The position numbers and the translations under genes are program-made. From contig CALJGI010000030.1 of assembly GCA_938074045.1 (NCBI GenBank), positions 1-64,000 on the forward strand: DNA of 64,000 bases. Direction: 5' to 3'. Below, piece after piece: positions 1-8,678 of the stretch (positions within the stretch are counted from its first letter, which is position 1; each line of letters starts with the position of its first letter). The notes under the pieces are model-generated. The model was not told where the DNA came from and ran no database searches. It saw nothing but the letters and a program-made list of their open reading frames with translations. Origin of the DNA: an uncultured Halieaceae bacterium (GTDB lineage: Bacteria; Pseudomonadota; Gammaproteobacteria; Pseudomonadales; Halieaceae).

Positions 1-186
1 ATCAAAAAGAAAGGTAGGCATAAAGGCTGGCTTCGGCTTCTCGATACCCATGGCATCGCAAACGTTTTCAGGCTGGCCCCAGGTAATCTTGTAGGGCAGG
101 CGACGGTAGCGCAGCAGGGCCACCATCTTTTGGGTATAGGGCGAGCCTGTGCCACCTATCAAGCGTATCGATTCCGGTACTGTCAT
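1..186 (-). CDS. Glutathione S-transferase family protein, N-terminal part (cut by window edge)
   Basis: The reading frame opens with ATG at 186 and stays open for 62 codons to the left edge, so the C-terminal part lies outside the window. The start MTVPESIRLIGGTGSPYTQK, followed by a helix-like stretch (MVALLRYRRLPYKI) and a late 'PAFMPTFLFD' segment, fits the thioredoxin-fold N-terminal domain of GST-like proteins. S/Y of GSPYTQK sits where GSTs bind the thiol of glutathione. A 19-bp dyad at 248-266 lies about 60 bases upstream and is shared with four other units, so the gene is probably co-regulated with the catabolic genes to its right. The substrate is unknown. Confidence 0.75.
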   Translation of the reverse strand, partial: MTVPESIRLIGGTGSPYTQKMVALLRYRRLPYKITWGQPENVCDAMGIEKPKPAFMPTFLFD

Positions 187-247
187 CGTTTAATCTCTCC
201 CATTTCTTGTCAGCCGCCCAGTCGACACACCTGAGCAATAAATCATT

Positions 248-266
248 TTGACATAGAAAATGTCAA
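248..266. promoter_or_regulatory. 19-bp dyad, putative operator (site A)
   Basis: TTGACAT-AGAAA-ATGTCAA is a perfect inverted repeat with 7-bp arms and a 5-bp spacer, upstream of the partial GST gene. The same dyad with small changes recurs at 7232, 12319, 17118 and 20439. A further TGACATT half-site starts at 277. It is read as a binding site for a shared TetR-type repressor; which regulator binds it is not known. Confidence 0.6.
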
Positions 267-361
267 TATATAATCCTGACATTGAAATAAATTGGAAGGA
301 AGCTGCCCCCGGGGGCATTACGGCCACCCACATCCCCCTGAGAAATGGGCACCCGGAGGAG

Positions 362-1732
362 CTAGTTGGGGATCAGGATAAATTCCGTTTGCCGGCCGTT
401 CAGATAATGAACCCCGCGCTGGTCAAACCAGGCATCCTCTTCGAGCATGATCCGAATCTCTTTGCCCCACTCCTCAATAACCATCGCTGCATTCAACTCG
501 ATGGCGTAAGCCGTATTCAAATGAAGTGGCCGATCACCGCTGCCGGGTACGCCACCCTGGCTATCCCACATACCCAGCGTCGTGCCCGCCCCATGGCCAT
601 GATATCCCAATGGGTGCGTATAAATAGTGGGCGTCATGCCCTCGGCTATCGCCTGGGCTCGAGATGCAGCCAGCACATCGTTGCCTGTCAGACCTTCACG
701 AAAGTTACTGGTCAAAATATCCTGTAACCGATTACCCCCGGCAAGGGCTTGCCTGAGGTATGCAGGCGCTTGATTTTCACCCGGGCGCAGCACATAAGCG
801 TGTTGCTGGGTATCGGTGTTCAGTCGCAAATAGGTAATACCAAAATCGACATGCAGCAAATCACCCGGCTGAATCACTTTGCTCTCTTCGTCCTTGGAGA
901 ATGCGGCCATGTGATCAAAACCTTCTGCATCAGCCCGCTGAATGCTAACCGATGGGTGAAACCAGGTTGTCAATTTCAGATCCCGCACCCGCTCCCGCAG
1001 CCACCAGACCACGTCATCCGTCGTGGTGACACCCACCTCGATGACATCCGCAGAAAACCCCTGGGCAATTATCGCGTGGGCCAATTGTACAAGGTCAGGA
1101 TATATCGCCATCTCTTTGCTCGTACGCGTCTCCAGCCAGGCAACGGCCAGGGATTCTGCCGACACTATTCGCTTTCGGTATTTTTCGGGCAGATGATTCC
1201 GCAGTAATTGCAGGTCGGTCGCCACGATTCCATCCGCAAGGCCCCAATGCTCGGACTGATTAACACCTATTGTGGCAGGATCGCGCTCCGCAATTATTTC
1301 AGCGAGGCGCGCCCACTGATCAGGCTGCTTTTCCTTATCCCAGGCTTGCTTGAACTGCTCACCGACCGCGTACCTCGCCACCGCCAGCGGCTCTATGAGT
1401 TTGTCTTCACCCGGGTTGTATATGACCAGGATGGTGCGTCGGCGCGCCGCCAGCCATGTGGCTGGCAACAACGTCTTGATGACTGGATCTTCGTTATACT
1501 CGCGGGAGATCATCAGCCACATATCGATCTCATTGTGGCGCATCAATCCAGGTAGCGTATTTTGAATTTTGTCGTTGAGTAGTTCGTCAATAACCCGCGC
1601 GCGTTGTTTCATGGAGAGGATGTTGATATCAGCCAGAGTAACTACGGAGAAGCAGGATAAAAAAAGTACTAAAGACAGTTTTCCCAGCCTGTCGCACGGT
1701 CGGGTGGGCATCAGATGGTTTTTAGTATTCAT
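362..1732 (-). CDS. M24-family metallopeptidase (Xaa-Pro aminopeptidase-like), exported
   Basis: The C-terminal half has the creatinase/prolidase ('pita-bread') fold of family M24. The metal ligands can be followed in order: Asp in LLHVDFG, Asp in LNTDTQQ, His in HPLGYHGHGAG, Glu in AIELNAA, and Glu in QTEFILIPN at the C-terminus. A hydrophobic N-terminal segment (LGKLSLVLFLSCFSVVTLA) looks like a signal peptide, so the enzyme probably acts in the periplasm on short peptides or X-Pro/amide substrates. ATG at 1732 is preferred over an adjacent TTG; an ATG at 1711 would also keep the signal peptide. The gene stands alone, divergent from the PLP enzyme at 1957. The exact substrate cannot be told from sequence. 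Confidence 0.8.
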   Translation of the reverse strand: MNTKNHLMPTRPCDRLGKLSLVLFLSCFSVVTLADINILSMKQRARVIDELLNDKIQNTLPGLMRHNEIDMWLMISREYNEDPVIKTLLPATWLAARRRTILVIYNPGEDKLIEPLAVARYAVGEQFKQAWDKEKQPDQWARLAEIIAERDPATIGVNQSEHWGLADGIVATDLQLLRNHLPEKYRKRIVSAESLAVAWLETRTSKEMAIYPDLVQLAHAIIAQGFSADVIEVGVTTTDDVVWWLRERVRDLKLTTWFHPSVSIQRADAEGFDHMAAFSKDEESKVIQPGDLLHVDFGITYLRLNTDTQQHAYVLRPGENQAPAYLRQALAGGNRLQDILTSNFREGLTGNDVLAASRAQAIAEGMTPTIYTHPLGYHGHGAGTTLGMWDSQGGVPGSGDRPLHLNTAYAIELNAAMVIEEWGKEIRIMLEEDAWFDQRGVHYLNGRQTEFILIPN

Positions 1733-1956
1733 CAATTGTGCTCTTGATCTTTTGTTGTTTGTGATCCATAAAAAACCGAGATTTCATTACAACATTTAAG
1801 GACGTCGATGTTTGAACAGTATTTCCTGAAAGTCTACACTGCTATCAATAATATGTAGCTGTTTGTAAACGTTGGTCCTTTTAGATTCAGGTTCGGCATT
1901 CGCCGCTTCATCCCACCCACCAATACATCAACCTTCCCCTCACATGGAGAAACGCA

Positions 1957-2952
1957 ATGCACCTGGCAAAGTTTCCACGTATCAAGCTCGCCCATCTGCC
2001 TACACCGCTGGAATTCCTGCCACGGCTAAGCGCACATCTTGGAGGCCCTGATATCTATATAAAACGCGATGATTGTACCGGCCTGGGATCGGGAGGAAAC
2101 AAGACGCGAAAACTGGAATTTCTGATGGCAGATGCGATAGACCAGAACGCGGACATTGTTATTACTCAGGGGGCGGTGCAGTCCAATCATGCGCGCCAAA
2201 CCGCCGCCGCGGCGGCGAAGCTTGGCCTGGAATGTAACCTGTTGTTTGAGAATCGTATCAGCGACCCCACAGGTGACTACCTAAATTCGGGGAACGTCCT
2301 GCTCGATCGCATTTATGGCTGCGAGCCCATGCACTACCCAGCCAAAACTGATATGAACGCGGCCATGGGTGAGCATGCTGAGAAACTTCGCAGCCAGGGT
2401 AAAAAGCCCTACGTCATACCGGGTGGTGGTTCCAACCCCATAGGCGCATTGGGCTACGTGAACTGTGCGCTGGAACTTGTGCATCAGGCCAACGAACAAC
2501 AGCTTCGCATTGACCACGTGGTACACGCCACGGGTAGCGCCGGGACGCAGGCTGGGCTGGTGACAGGATTGAAGGCAATGAATGCTGGTATCCCAGTGCT
2601 GGGTATCGGCGTTAATGCAGCACAAGCCGATCAGGAACAGAAAGTCTTCGATCTCGCCGTGCAAACAGCTGACTATATAGGCGCACCAGGTTGCGTGGAC
2701 CGCGCAGACGTTGTCGCCAACTGTGACTACGTTGGCGATGGTTATGGCATTCCCACCGAGGGCATGAAGGATGCGTTGTTACTGCTGGCCCGACTCGAAG
2801 GGATTTTGTTTGATCCGGTTTACAGTGGCAAGGGGCTGGCCGGCTTGCTTGATCTGGTTCGGCAAGGTCAGTTCAGCTCCGATGACAATATTGTGTTCCT
2901 CCACACCGGTGGCAGCATGGGATTGTTTGGCTATCTGGAGGAAATCCTATGA
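1957..2952 (+). CDS. PLP-dependent D-cysteine desulfhydrase / L-cysteate sulfo-lyase family enzyme
   Basis: The 331-residue protein matches the DcyD/CuyA/ACC-deaminase branch of fold-type II PLP enzymes along its length. Markers are [20 protein letters not shown] (the Lys of GGNKTRK carries PLP), the [17 protein letters not shown] segment, [14 protein letters not shown], and [11 protein letters not shown] near the C-terminus. D-cysteine desulfhydrases release H2S, pyruvate and ammonia; the close marine homologue CuyA releases sulfite from L-cysteate. Sequence alone does not separate the two, though the sulfatase nearby makes organosulfur use plausible. A GGAGAAA ribosome-binding site precedes the ATG. 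The stop overlaps the next gene by ATGA, so translation is coupled to the crotonase. Confidence 0.8.
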   Translation: MHLAKFPRIKLAHLPTPLEFLPRLSAHLGGPDIYIKRDDCTGLGSGGNKTRKLEFLMADAIDQNADIVITQGAVQSNHARQTAAAAAKLGLECNLLFENRISDPTGDYLNSGNVLLDRIYGCEPMHYPAKTDMNAAMGEHAEKLRSQGKKPYVIPGGGSNPIGALGYVNCALELVHQANEQQLRIDHVVHATGSAGTQAGLVTGLKAMNAGIPVLGIGVNAAQADQEQKVFDLAVQTADYIGAPGCVDRADVVANCDYVGDGYGIPTEGMKDALLLLARLEGILFDPVYSGKGLAGLLDLVRQGQFSSDDNIVFLHTGGSMGLFGYLEEIL

Positions 2953-3746
2953 GTAACTGGAAATACCTGACGCTGGAGCGTACCGATCGCATACTCACTG
3001 TAGCGTTTGATTCCGGCACCAAGGTAAACAGCCTCAATAATGCCTTGATGCGCGAGCTGACACAGCTGGCCATAGAACTGCAGGACGACAGCGAGCTGAG
3101 CGCGATAATACTCACCGGCCGTCAGGATACCTTTACCGGTGGCATGGACTTAAAGGATGCGGAGAACGCAAAGGCCGGATCAATATCCGTTGCGGAACAA
3201 CGCACCCTGCTGAAGACAGGACCCAAAATGTGCGCCGCCTGGGAGGCACTGGATCCAGTCACTATCGTCGCAATCGAGGGCTGGTGTATCGGTGGAGGTA
3301 CAGCGCTGGCCGTCGCCTGCGACTGGCGCGTTATGGCCGCCGATGCACGGTTCTATGTGCCGGAGCTGAAACTGGGCATGAACATGAGCTGGCAAAGCGT
3401 GCCGCGATTTGTGAATTTGATTGGGCCAGCAAAGACCAAGCAACTATTGATACTCGCCGACCCCCAATCGGCCACCACCTGTGAGCAGTGGGGATTGGTG
3501 GATTTTACGGCCGAGCCCGGAAAGTCTGTGGAGCAAGCCATGCTACTGGCGAAACGCGTGGCAAACATGCCACCCATCCCTGTGCGCATGGCCAAACGAG
3601 GAGTTACCACGGCGGCCACAGCCCTTAACAACGCCGTCAGCTATATGGACGCCGACCAGTTTCTCGCCGCCCAAAATACTGAGGATGCGGTTGAAGGCGC
3701 CCGGGCATTTTTTGAGAAGCGCGCGCCAGACTTCACTGGCAACTAA
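2949..3746 (+). CDS. Enoyl-CoA hydratase/isomerase (crotonase) family protein
   Basis: The protein has the crotonase fold: a first oxyanion-hole segment ([19 protein letters not shown], about residues 55-74) and a second one, [20 protein letters not shown] (about 106-125). An Asp/Glu-containing helix follows ([13 protein letters not shown]). The length of 265 residues is standard. Without an experiment, hydratase, isomerase or hydrolase activity cannot be chosen; the usual two hydratase Glu residues are not obvious. It overlaps the PLP lyase by 4 bases and is convergent with the sulfatase gene 8 bases downstream, with no visible terminator between them. Confidence 0.85.
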   Translation: MSNWKYLTLERTDRILTVAFDSGTKVNSLNNALMRELTQLAIELQDDSELSAIILTGRQDTFTGGMDLKDAENAKAGSISVAEQRTLLKTGPKMCAAWEALDPVTIVAIEGWCIGGGTALAVACDWRVMAADARFYVPELKLGMNMSWQSVPRFVNLIGPAKTKQLLILADPQSATTCEQWGLVDFTAEPGKSVEQAMLLAKRVANMPPIPVRMAKRGVTTAATALNNAVSYMDADQFLAAQNTEDAVEGARAFFEKRAPDFTGN

Positions 3747-3754
3747 TTGAATGT

Positions 3755-5431
3755 CTAGTTGGGTGTGTACACGTACTCATCACCCTCGACATACTTTTCA
3801 GCCTTGGTTTTATCAACCAGCACTGCAGTCTGTAAGACCGCCGGGTACAGCGGACCCCGCGAGTTGGCCTGATGCTCAGCCAATAGTGCGCTGAGCTCAT
3901 CCAGCTTGTCCGGACGGCTGGCCGCCAAATTGTTTTGCTCCGTCGGATCACTGGCCAGATCGTATAACCATTTCTTCAGGCCATCCGTGGGGCGGTCATT
4001 CACCTGTAACTTCCAGTCCCCATGGCGCACCACCTGATAGTGCCCGTTCTGCCAGAACAGGGTTTCGCGCTCCCAATTTTCTACTCCGTCGCCGGTTGCC
4101 AGGGTGAGAAGATTGACACCATCGATGGCGACACCATCAGGCTGGGGCGCACCCGCCGCCGCGGCCAGAGTTGGCATCATATCGATATGTGCCACGGGTG
4201 CATCTACTGACGTACCCGCGGGTATCCTGGCCGGCCATTTGACAAACATGGGCACGCGCAGCCCACCTTCGAACATGGTGATTTTAAACCCACGGAACGG
4301 GCTGTTCACGTTTGGAATACCGATGTAGCCCGCGCCACCATTGTCACTGGTAAACACGACCACGGTGTTGTCTGCAATTCCCTCCGCTTCCAGCGTATCG
4401 AGAATACGACCTACGCTGCGATCAACAGCACGAATCATCCCGGCGTAAACCCGCTTGCGGTGAGGTTTGATATGACTCAATGCATCGTAATCTTCTCTGG
4501 TTGCCTGCAAGGGGGTATGCGGCCCCCAGTGCGCAAGATAAAGAAAGAATGGACGCTGCTTGTTGGCTTTTATGACCTTGATGGATTCCTCCGTCCAGTA
4601 ATCCGTCAGATATCCGCCCGGCTTGAACGGATCTTTGTCTCCGGAATTGTAACTGGCCGCATAAGCCATACCCGCCCACAGAAACTGGTCTATCGCGTCA
4701 AAGGACAACTTGGCATTAACGACATTGGGGTCATCTTCCGGCAGATACAAGCCGCTCTGCATCAACAGGCTATCTTCGAAGCCCTGCTGATGCGGGGCCA
4801 TACCGTTTTCCCGACCCAGGTGCCATTTGCCTATATGAGCGGTGTAATAACCTGCCTCCTTGAGAATTTCCGCAATGGTCACCTCGGATGCGGGCAAGCC
4901 CTTTCGTTGATAAGGCGGCTGACTGAGCTCCATGGCTTCATCATAAAAAGAAGGCGGTCCGCCATCATCCATACCTTCAGTTACAGCCATAACCGTCTTG
5001 ATCATACCGGGCGGCGTAGGCGTAAACTCAAACCCCGTCCGAGTTGGATATCGACCGGTCATCATCATGGCACGGGATGGCGCGCAGGTACTGGCCCCGG
5101 AATAGGATTGGTTAAAGACAGCGCCCTCTGTCGCCAATCGGTCGATACTGGGGGTTTCAAGGCCTTGCAACCCACCACCGAAGGTGGAGATATCGTTATA
5201 GCCGAGATCATCCGCCACAATCAGAATGATATTCGGTGGTTGATCACCCTCAGCAGAATTTGCCGCTGTCGGTCCTGACTGCCAGGGAATGTCCCGGGTG
5301 GCAGCAATATCGGCGTACTTTTGCTGGGTTTTGTTTATTGCCAGGGCCAGAATAATATCCACTCGCTGGGACCAGGCGATAGCCCCACCGATCGCAACCA
5401 TAACGACAATAGAAATCAGTATCTTCTTCAT
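3755..5431 (-). CDS. Type I (formylglycine) sulfatase, exported or membrane-anchored
   Basis: The alkaline-phosphatase-fold sulfatase domain is clear: metal site IILIVADDLGYND, then STCAPSRAMMMTGR, in which the Cys (about residue 116) of C-x-P-S-R is the one oxidised to formylglycine. Further markers are HIGKWHLG, LAHWGPHTPL, and the metal-binding FTSDNGG. An N-terminal hydrophobic segment (ILISIVVMVAIGGAIAW) exports or anchors it. ATG at 5431 is chosen because GGAGAAATTCCC precedes it; the upstream frame extension has no such site. It is the third gene after the dehalogenase (7159) and a small hypothetical. It likely removes sulfate esters from an algal or other marine substrate, which is unknown. 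No maturase gene is in the window. Confidence 0.9.
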   Translation of the reverse strand: MKKILISIVVMVAIGGAIAWSQRVDIILALAINKTQQKYADIAATRDIPWQSGPTAANSAEGDQPPNIILIVADDLGYNDISTFGGGLQGLETPSIDRLATEGAVFNQSYSGASTCAPSRAMMMTGRYPTRTGFEFTPTPPGMIKTVMAVTEGMDDGGPPSFYDEAMELSQPPYQRKGLPASEVTIAEILKEAGYYTAHIGKWHLGRENGMAPHQQGFEDSLLMQSGLYLPEDDPNVVNAKLSFDAIDQFLWAGMAYAASYNSGDKDPFKPGGYLTDYWTEESIKVIKANKQRPFFLYLAHWGPHTPLQATREDYDALSHIKPHRKRVYAGMIRAVDRSVGRILDTLEAEGIADNTVVVFTSDNGGAGYIGIPNVNSPFRGFKITMFEGGLRVPMFVKWPARIPAGTSVDAPVAHIDMMPTLAAAAGAPQPDGVAIDGVNLLTLATGDGVENWERETLFWQNGHYQVVRHGDWKLQVNDRPTDGLKKWLYDLASDPTEQNNLAASRPDKLDELSALLAEHQANSRGPLYPAVLQTAVLVDKTKAEKYVEGDEYVYTPN

Positions 5432-5465
5432 GGGAATTTCTCCTCCAGCCAATTGCCGCTCTTTC

Positions 5466-6155
5466 CTAATTCAGTGAATATCGCTGACCTCTGGGCAAGG
5501 GAATTTTTTGATCAGCAGGCAGTTCGCAGATTCTGTTCATCCGGGTTGTACTACCGTCTGCGTACTCCCAGATCAATTGTTCTCCATCGAGATAGCGCTT
5601 TACCACCACAGGACCCCAGCCAAAGACGTGGAAATTCAGTATACCCTCCTCCCAGATCATGGCTGCAGACGAGCGCATACAGTACTCACTGTCACCCGCC
5701 GTAAAGAGCACAGACCCTTCGGTATCATCGGTATTGAGCCCGGCCGTACTATTGGGGCCGTAGTCGTGAATAACTCCACTGCTTGTGACCACAACGCGGC
5801 TGCCACATTGCTCGACTCTCTCTACGTGTCCCACATGCCCGCCCTCTACACCCAGCCACAGGCCACGGATATCATCGGCACTCTCAGACAATGGTTCGGT
5901 GCACTGGGCCAGGATAGGCAATGGAAAATGTGAATAGCCGCAGCCTGGCGTATTGCCCTTGGGAATCTCGGCCGCCATTTTGCCGCCACCATCAAGCGCC
6001 GGGAGTTCACAGTAGTTCAATACACTACCGTCGCCGGCCAGCGTGGCAGGATCGGTCGTCAATGGAGGTCTGGCAGATAGCAGGCCCAGCCAGAACAAAA
6101 AAAGTAACAGACACAGTGGTAGCACCACGAAGAATACGAGTAGCTTCCTGATCAT
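5466..6155 (-). CDS. Membrane-anchored hypothetical protein in the dehalogenase-sulfatase operon
   Basis: I do not recognise a family. The 229-residue protein starts with MIRKLL and one strong hydrophobic segment (VFFVVLPLCLLLFLFWLGLL), then a predicted periplasmic domain with several Cys residues (NYCELP, GCGYSH, AQCTEP, EQCGSR, YCMRSS, NRICELP) that could form disulfides, and mostly beta-type composition. The start at 6155 is fixed by an ATGA overlap with the dehalogenase stop; a longer frame upstream lies inside that gene. The sulfatase follows 34 bases after its stop, so the three genes form one operon. A helper role for substrate binding in the periplasm is only a guess. Confidence 0.7.
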   Translation of the reverse strand: MIRKLLVFFVVLPLCLLLFLFWLGLLSARPPLTTDPATLAGDGSVLNYCELPALDGGGKMAAEIPKGNTPGCGYSHFPLPILAQCTEPLSESADDIRGLWLGVEGGHVGHVERVEQCGSRVVVTSSGVIHDYGPNSTAGLNTDDTEGSVLFTAGDSEYCMRSSAAMIWEEGILNFHVFGWGPVVVKRYLDGEQLIWEYADGSTTRMNRICELPADQKIPLPRGQRYSLN

Positions 6156-7159
6156 GGATTCAACGCTTGCGATCGTCCGGTCAAATCCAACAGGGCTTGA
6201 ACGCACTCCTCGGGCTGATCCTGCTGTACAAAGTGATGCGCATTCTCAATAGTCCGATGTGCAACACCCTGACAACCTGGCACCTCTTTCAGAAACTTCT
6301 TGTCCCCCCCTGCGGTCACAGGATCGTCATCAGCGAATGCGCACATAAAGGGTTTATCGAACTTTTTGAGTACTTCCCAGGCGGCTTTGTTTTCCTCAAC
6401 CTCAGGTTCATCGTGGAATATTGGAACCAGGCTGGGAAAGCGGCGCGCTCCGGCCATATAGCTTTGATCGGGGAAAGGTGCATCGTAGGCCAGACGCGCA
6501 TCATCCGATGTTGTCGAACTAATGGCCGCAAAAATATCACCAATGCGCAGGTCGGGGCTGGCGGCACAGAACTTGCGCCAGTATAGAAATCCGGGAATCC
6601 CTGATGTGTCCCGGAACCGCTCTCCCAGTTCCTCTGCTTTCACCACGGGCAGGGTTTTATACACTTCCCTAAGTGGCTCCGTGTACTCTGCAGGTACCAT
6701 GCCGGTCGGCAATCCGCCATTGGACAACACCACACCCGCGAAGCGCTCATGAAAGGCCGTCACCAGACGCAGACCTATCAGGCTACCCCAGTCCTGCAGA
6801 AAAACCGTGATGCCAGTGAGATCCATCTGCGTCAACCAATCGCTCATCCAGGCGATATGACGAGCATAGGTGTAATCCTCAATCTCTGTCGGTTTGTCCG
6901 AGCGACCAAAGCCGACCAAATCCGGCGCTACTACGCGGAAGCCTGCCTCTACCAAGGGTGGAATCATGTGTCGGTACAGATAGCTCCAGGCGGGTTGACC
7001 ATGTAGCAACAAGATCACATCGCCATCGGAATCACCCTCATCCAGGTAGTGTATGCGAAGCTCGCCGCCCTCGCCGTCGTCGACCTGGAGATAGTTGGGC
7101 TCATAGGGGTAATCTGTCAGATTGTTAAATCGGTCGTCAGGGGTGCGCTTGAACTTCAT
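6152..7159 (-). CDS. Haloalkane dehalogenase-like alpha/beta hydrolase
   Basis: From MKFKRTPDDRF the protein (335 aa) follows the HLD-I pattern. HGQPAWSYLYR (about 53-63) forms the oxyanion loop. The nucleophile Asp about 123 sits in LQDWGS, with the halide-stabilising Trp next to it. The acid Asp lies in FADDDPVT (277-279) and the base His in ENAHHFVQ (308-309). The HGxP position is Gln instead of the commoner Glu. The start at 7159 has AGAGAGC before it; the frame runs on upstream without a good site. Such enzymes hydrolyse C-halogen bonds, but some relatives act on other substrates, so the reaction is probable, not proven. It is first in an operon with the hypothetical and the sulfatase, and the shared dyad at 7232-7250 lies in its leader. 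Confidence 0.85.
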   Translation of the reverse strand: MKFKRTPDDRFNNLTDYPYEPNYLQVDDGEGGELRIHYLDEGDSDGDVILLLHGQPAWSYLYRHMIPPLVEAGFRVVAPDLVGFGRSDKPTEIEDYTYARHIAWMSDWLTQMDLTGITVFLQDWGSLIGLRLVTAFHERFAGVVLSNGGLPTGMVPAEYTEPLREVYKTLPVVKAEELGERFRDTSGIPGFLYWRKFCAASPDLRIGDIFAAISSTTSDDARLAYDAPFPDQSYMAGARRFPSLVPIFHDEPEVEENKAAWEVLKKFDKPFMCAFADDDPVTAGGDKKFLKEVPGCQGVAHRTIENAHHFVQQDQPEECVQALLDLTGRSQALNP

Positions 7160-7231
7160 TGTAGCTCTCTTCTGTGTCTTACCTGTGAAAGGAAGGCCTT
7201 CCTCGCGCTCATCGGGAAGCATCATCATATT

Positions 7232-7250
7232 ATGACACATATAATGTCAT
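7232..7250. promoter_or_regulatory. 19-bp dyad, putative operator (site B)
   Basis: ATGACAC-ATATA-ATGTCAT has the same 7-5-7 geometry as site A with one arm mismatch. It lies 73 bases upstream of the dehalogenase start and touches the stop codon of the serine hydrolase gene. It probably controls the dehalogenase-hypothetical-sulfatase operon. Confidence 0.6.
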
Positions 7251-8659
7251 TACAAGGCTGGTTTGACAGTACCTGCATCAGGCAGCGCAGAGAGAATACC
7301 CCGCAGAAATGCTTGCTTATCAAAACTCTGGCCACCTCCACCGAAGGTCATACCCATTCTCACGACGACCAATTCCAGTGAAGGTATAACGATCACGTAT
7401 TGTCCGAAGTGCCCCTGAAAGGCATAGGCGTCCGCTGGAGCGTCGGGAAAGAGTACGGTTGCTGCAGGACTGTTCAACCAGATTTGAGCACCGTAAGCCC
7501 GCTTTTTCAATGAGGCTTCAGAGGGTGTGGTCGCGTATGCCACCCAACCTTCCGGGAGAATACGCTCGCCCTGATGAATGCCGTCATTCAGGTACAGCAG
7601 GCCCAGTTTCATCCAGTCACGTCCCGACGCGTACATGGATGCGCCACCGATAAATGTTCCGGTGGCATCCGCCTGGAAGAAACTGTTATGCATATCGAGC
7701 TTGTCAAACAGCGCTTCTCGCGGAAATCGAAAATAGGCCTGGTCGTCGCCGATGGTATTGCGGACTACATCCTGGAGCAGCACAGAGTGAACGGTCTGAT
7801 AGTCCCAACTATGACCCGGTTCACCGCGCAGCGGCGTTTGCGAGGCCAATCCCGCAGCATCCCCAACGGCGTACAACATGGTGCTGAGTAGATTGCGAGG
7901 GTCTGATTCCATCTCCTCCTGGTAATCAAACCCAGCGGTCATCTTCAACAGGTGATCCGTGGTAACCCTGCTGCGCGCATCATCCAGTTCAGACCAACCC
8001 CGGACAGGTGCTGCCTCATGAATGTTTAACCTGCCCTGTCCAACCAGTATGCCCACCAGTGTGGCCGACACACTTTTGGTCATGGACATTCCACGCAGCG
8101 GCGTATCGCCGTTGAATCCATCTCCGTATGCCTCGGCAATTAATTCACCCTTGTAATGCACCAGGACGGCGCGGGTATTTTTTGCCTGGTAGATACTCTC
8201 GTTTGTTTCGCTGAATGCCTCAGCTACCACCTGGTCGAGCTGCTGCTGGTCCACACCACCCACAGCGCGAACGCCCGGCCAGGCGTCATCCACGCCAGTG
8301 CTTTCTGCCTGCTGTGTCGGCCCAATTGATTCAAACGCTTCCAGGCTCATCCCCGCTATGTGAGAACAGCCGAGCCCTGGACGATACTGCGCTGTATGAG
8401 TGAAACCCAATGGACCCAGCCCGATACGCGTGTCCACCCTGTCACCCTGCACGGTCGATTGGGAAACCGAGTTCTGATCAGAAGACAGATCGTGCAACTC
8501 GACCTCATCCAGATCACGCCCAATCATTACTACATTGGTGCAGATGGTTTGCGACACATAGCCACCGGCCACCGCGGCAATATCCCGGGCAATGTTGTAC
8601 CCATAACCCGCCACAACTAACACCAAAACCGCCGCTACAATCAGTGCATTTTTAATCAT
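7250..8659 (-). CDS. Serine hydrolase, beta-lactamase class C / esterase family
   Basis: The catalytic Ser-x-x-Lys is in GMSMTKSVSATLVG, and the domain continues with the typical LLKMTAGFDY, a Tyr-containing region (SWDYQTVHSVLLQ) and a late GHFGQYVIVIPSLELVVVRMG segment (the KTG-type strand reads GHFGQ). An N-terminal membrane segment (ALIVAAVLVLVVAGYGYNIA) and a preceding roughly 150-residue region of unclear role extend it to 469 aa. The start at 8659 lies 20 bases after the upstream GST stop; the longer frame would overlap that gene by about 80 bases. This family includes esterases, amidases and peptidases as well as beta-lactamases, and the context favours an esterase-like catabolic role. 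Confidence 0.8.
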   Translation of the reverse strand: MIKNALIVAAVLVLVVAGYGYNIARDIAAVAGGYVSQTICTNVVMIGRDLDEVELHDLSSDQNSVSQSTVQGDRVDTRIGLGPLGFTHTAQYRPGLGCSHIAGMSLEAFESIGPTQQAESTGVDDAWPGVRAVGGVDQQQLDQVVAEAFSETNESIYQAKNTRAVLVHYKGELIAEAYGDGFNGDTPLRGMSMTKSVSATLVGILVGQGRLNIHEAAPVRGWSELDDARSRVTTDHLLKMTAGFDYQEEMESDPRNLLSTMLYAVGDAAGLASQTPLRGEPGHSWDYQTVHSVLLQDVVRNTIGDDQAYFRFPREALFDKLDMHNSFFQADATGTFIGGASMYASGRDWMKLGLLYLNDGIHQGERILPEGWVAYATTPSEASLKKRAYGAQIWLNSPAATVLFPDAPADAYAFQGHFGQYVIVIPSLELVVVRMGMTFGGGGQSFDKQAFLRGILSALPDAGTVKPAL

Positions 8660-8678
8660 CAACTCAGCCAGGCGGAAA

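Noticed and set aside
1836-1860. CTACA/TGTAG inverted repeat between the peptidase and lyase genes
   Set aside because: Arms of five bases with a 15-base spacer occur easily by chance, and no related copy was seen.
4460-5278. Long plus-strand open frame (272 codons) inside the sulfatase gene
   Set aside because: It is a shadow of the sulfatase, which has all its motifs on the other strand; the same holds for similar antisense frames at 19048-19770 and 48248-49036.
7250-8659. Antibiotic beta-lactamase
   Set aside because: The Ser-x-x-Lys family is broad, the KTG strand is altered, and the gene sits among catabolic enzymes; an esterase-type role is more likely.
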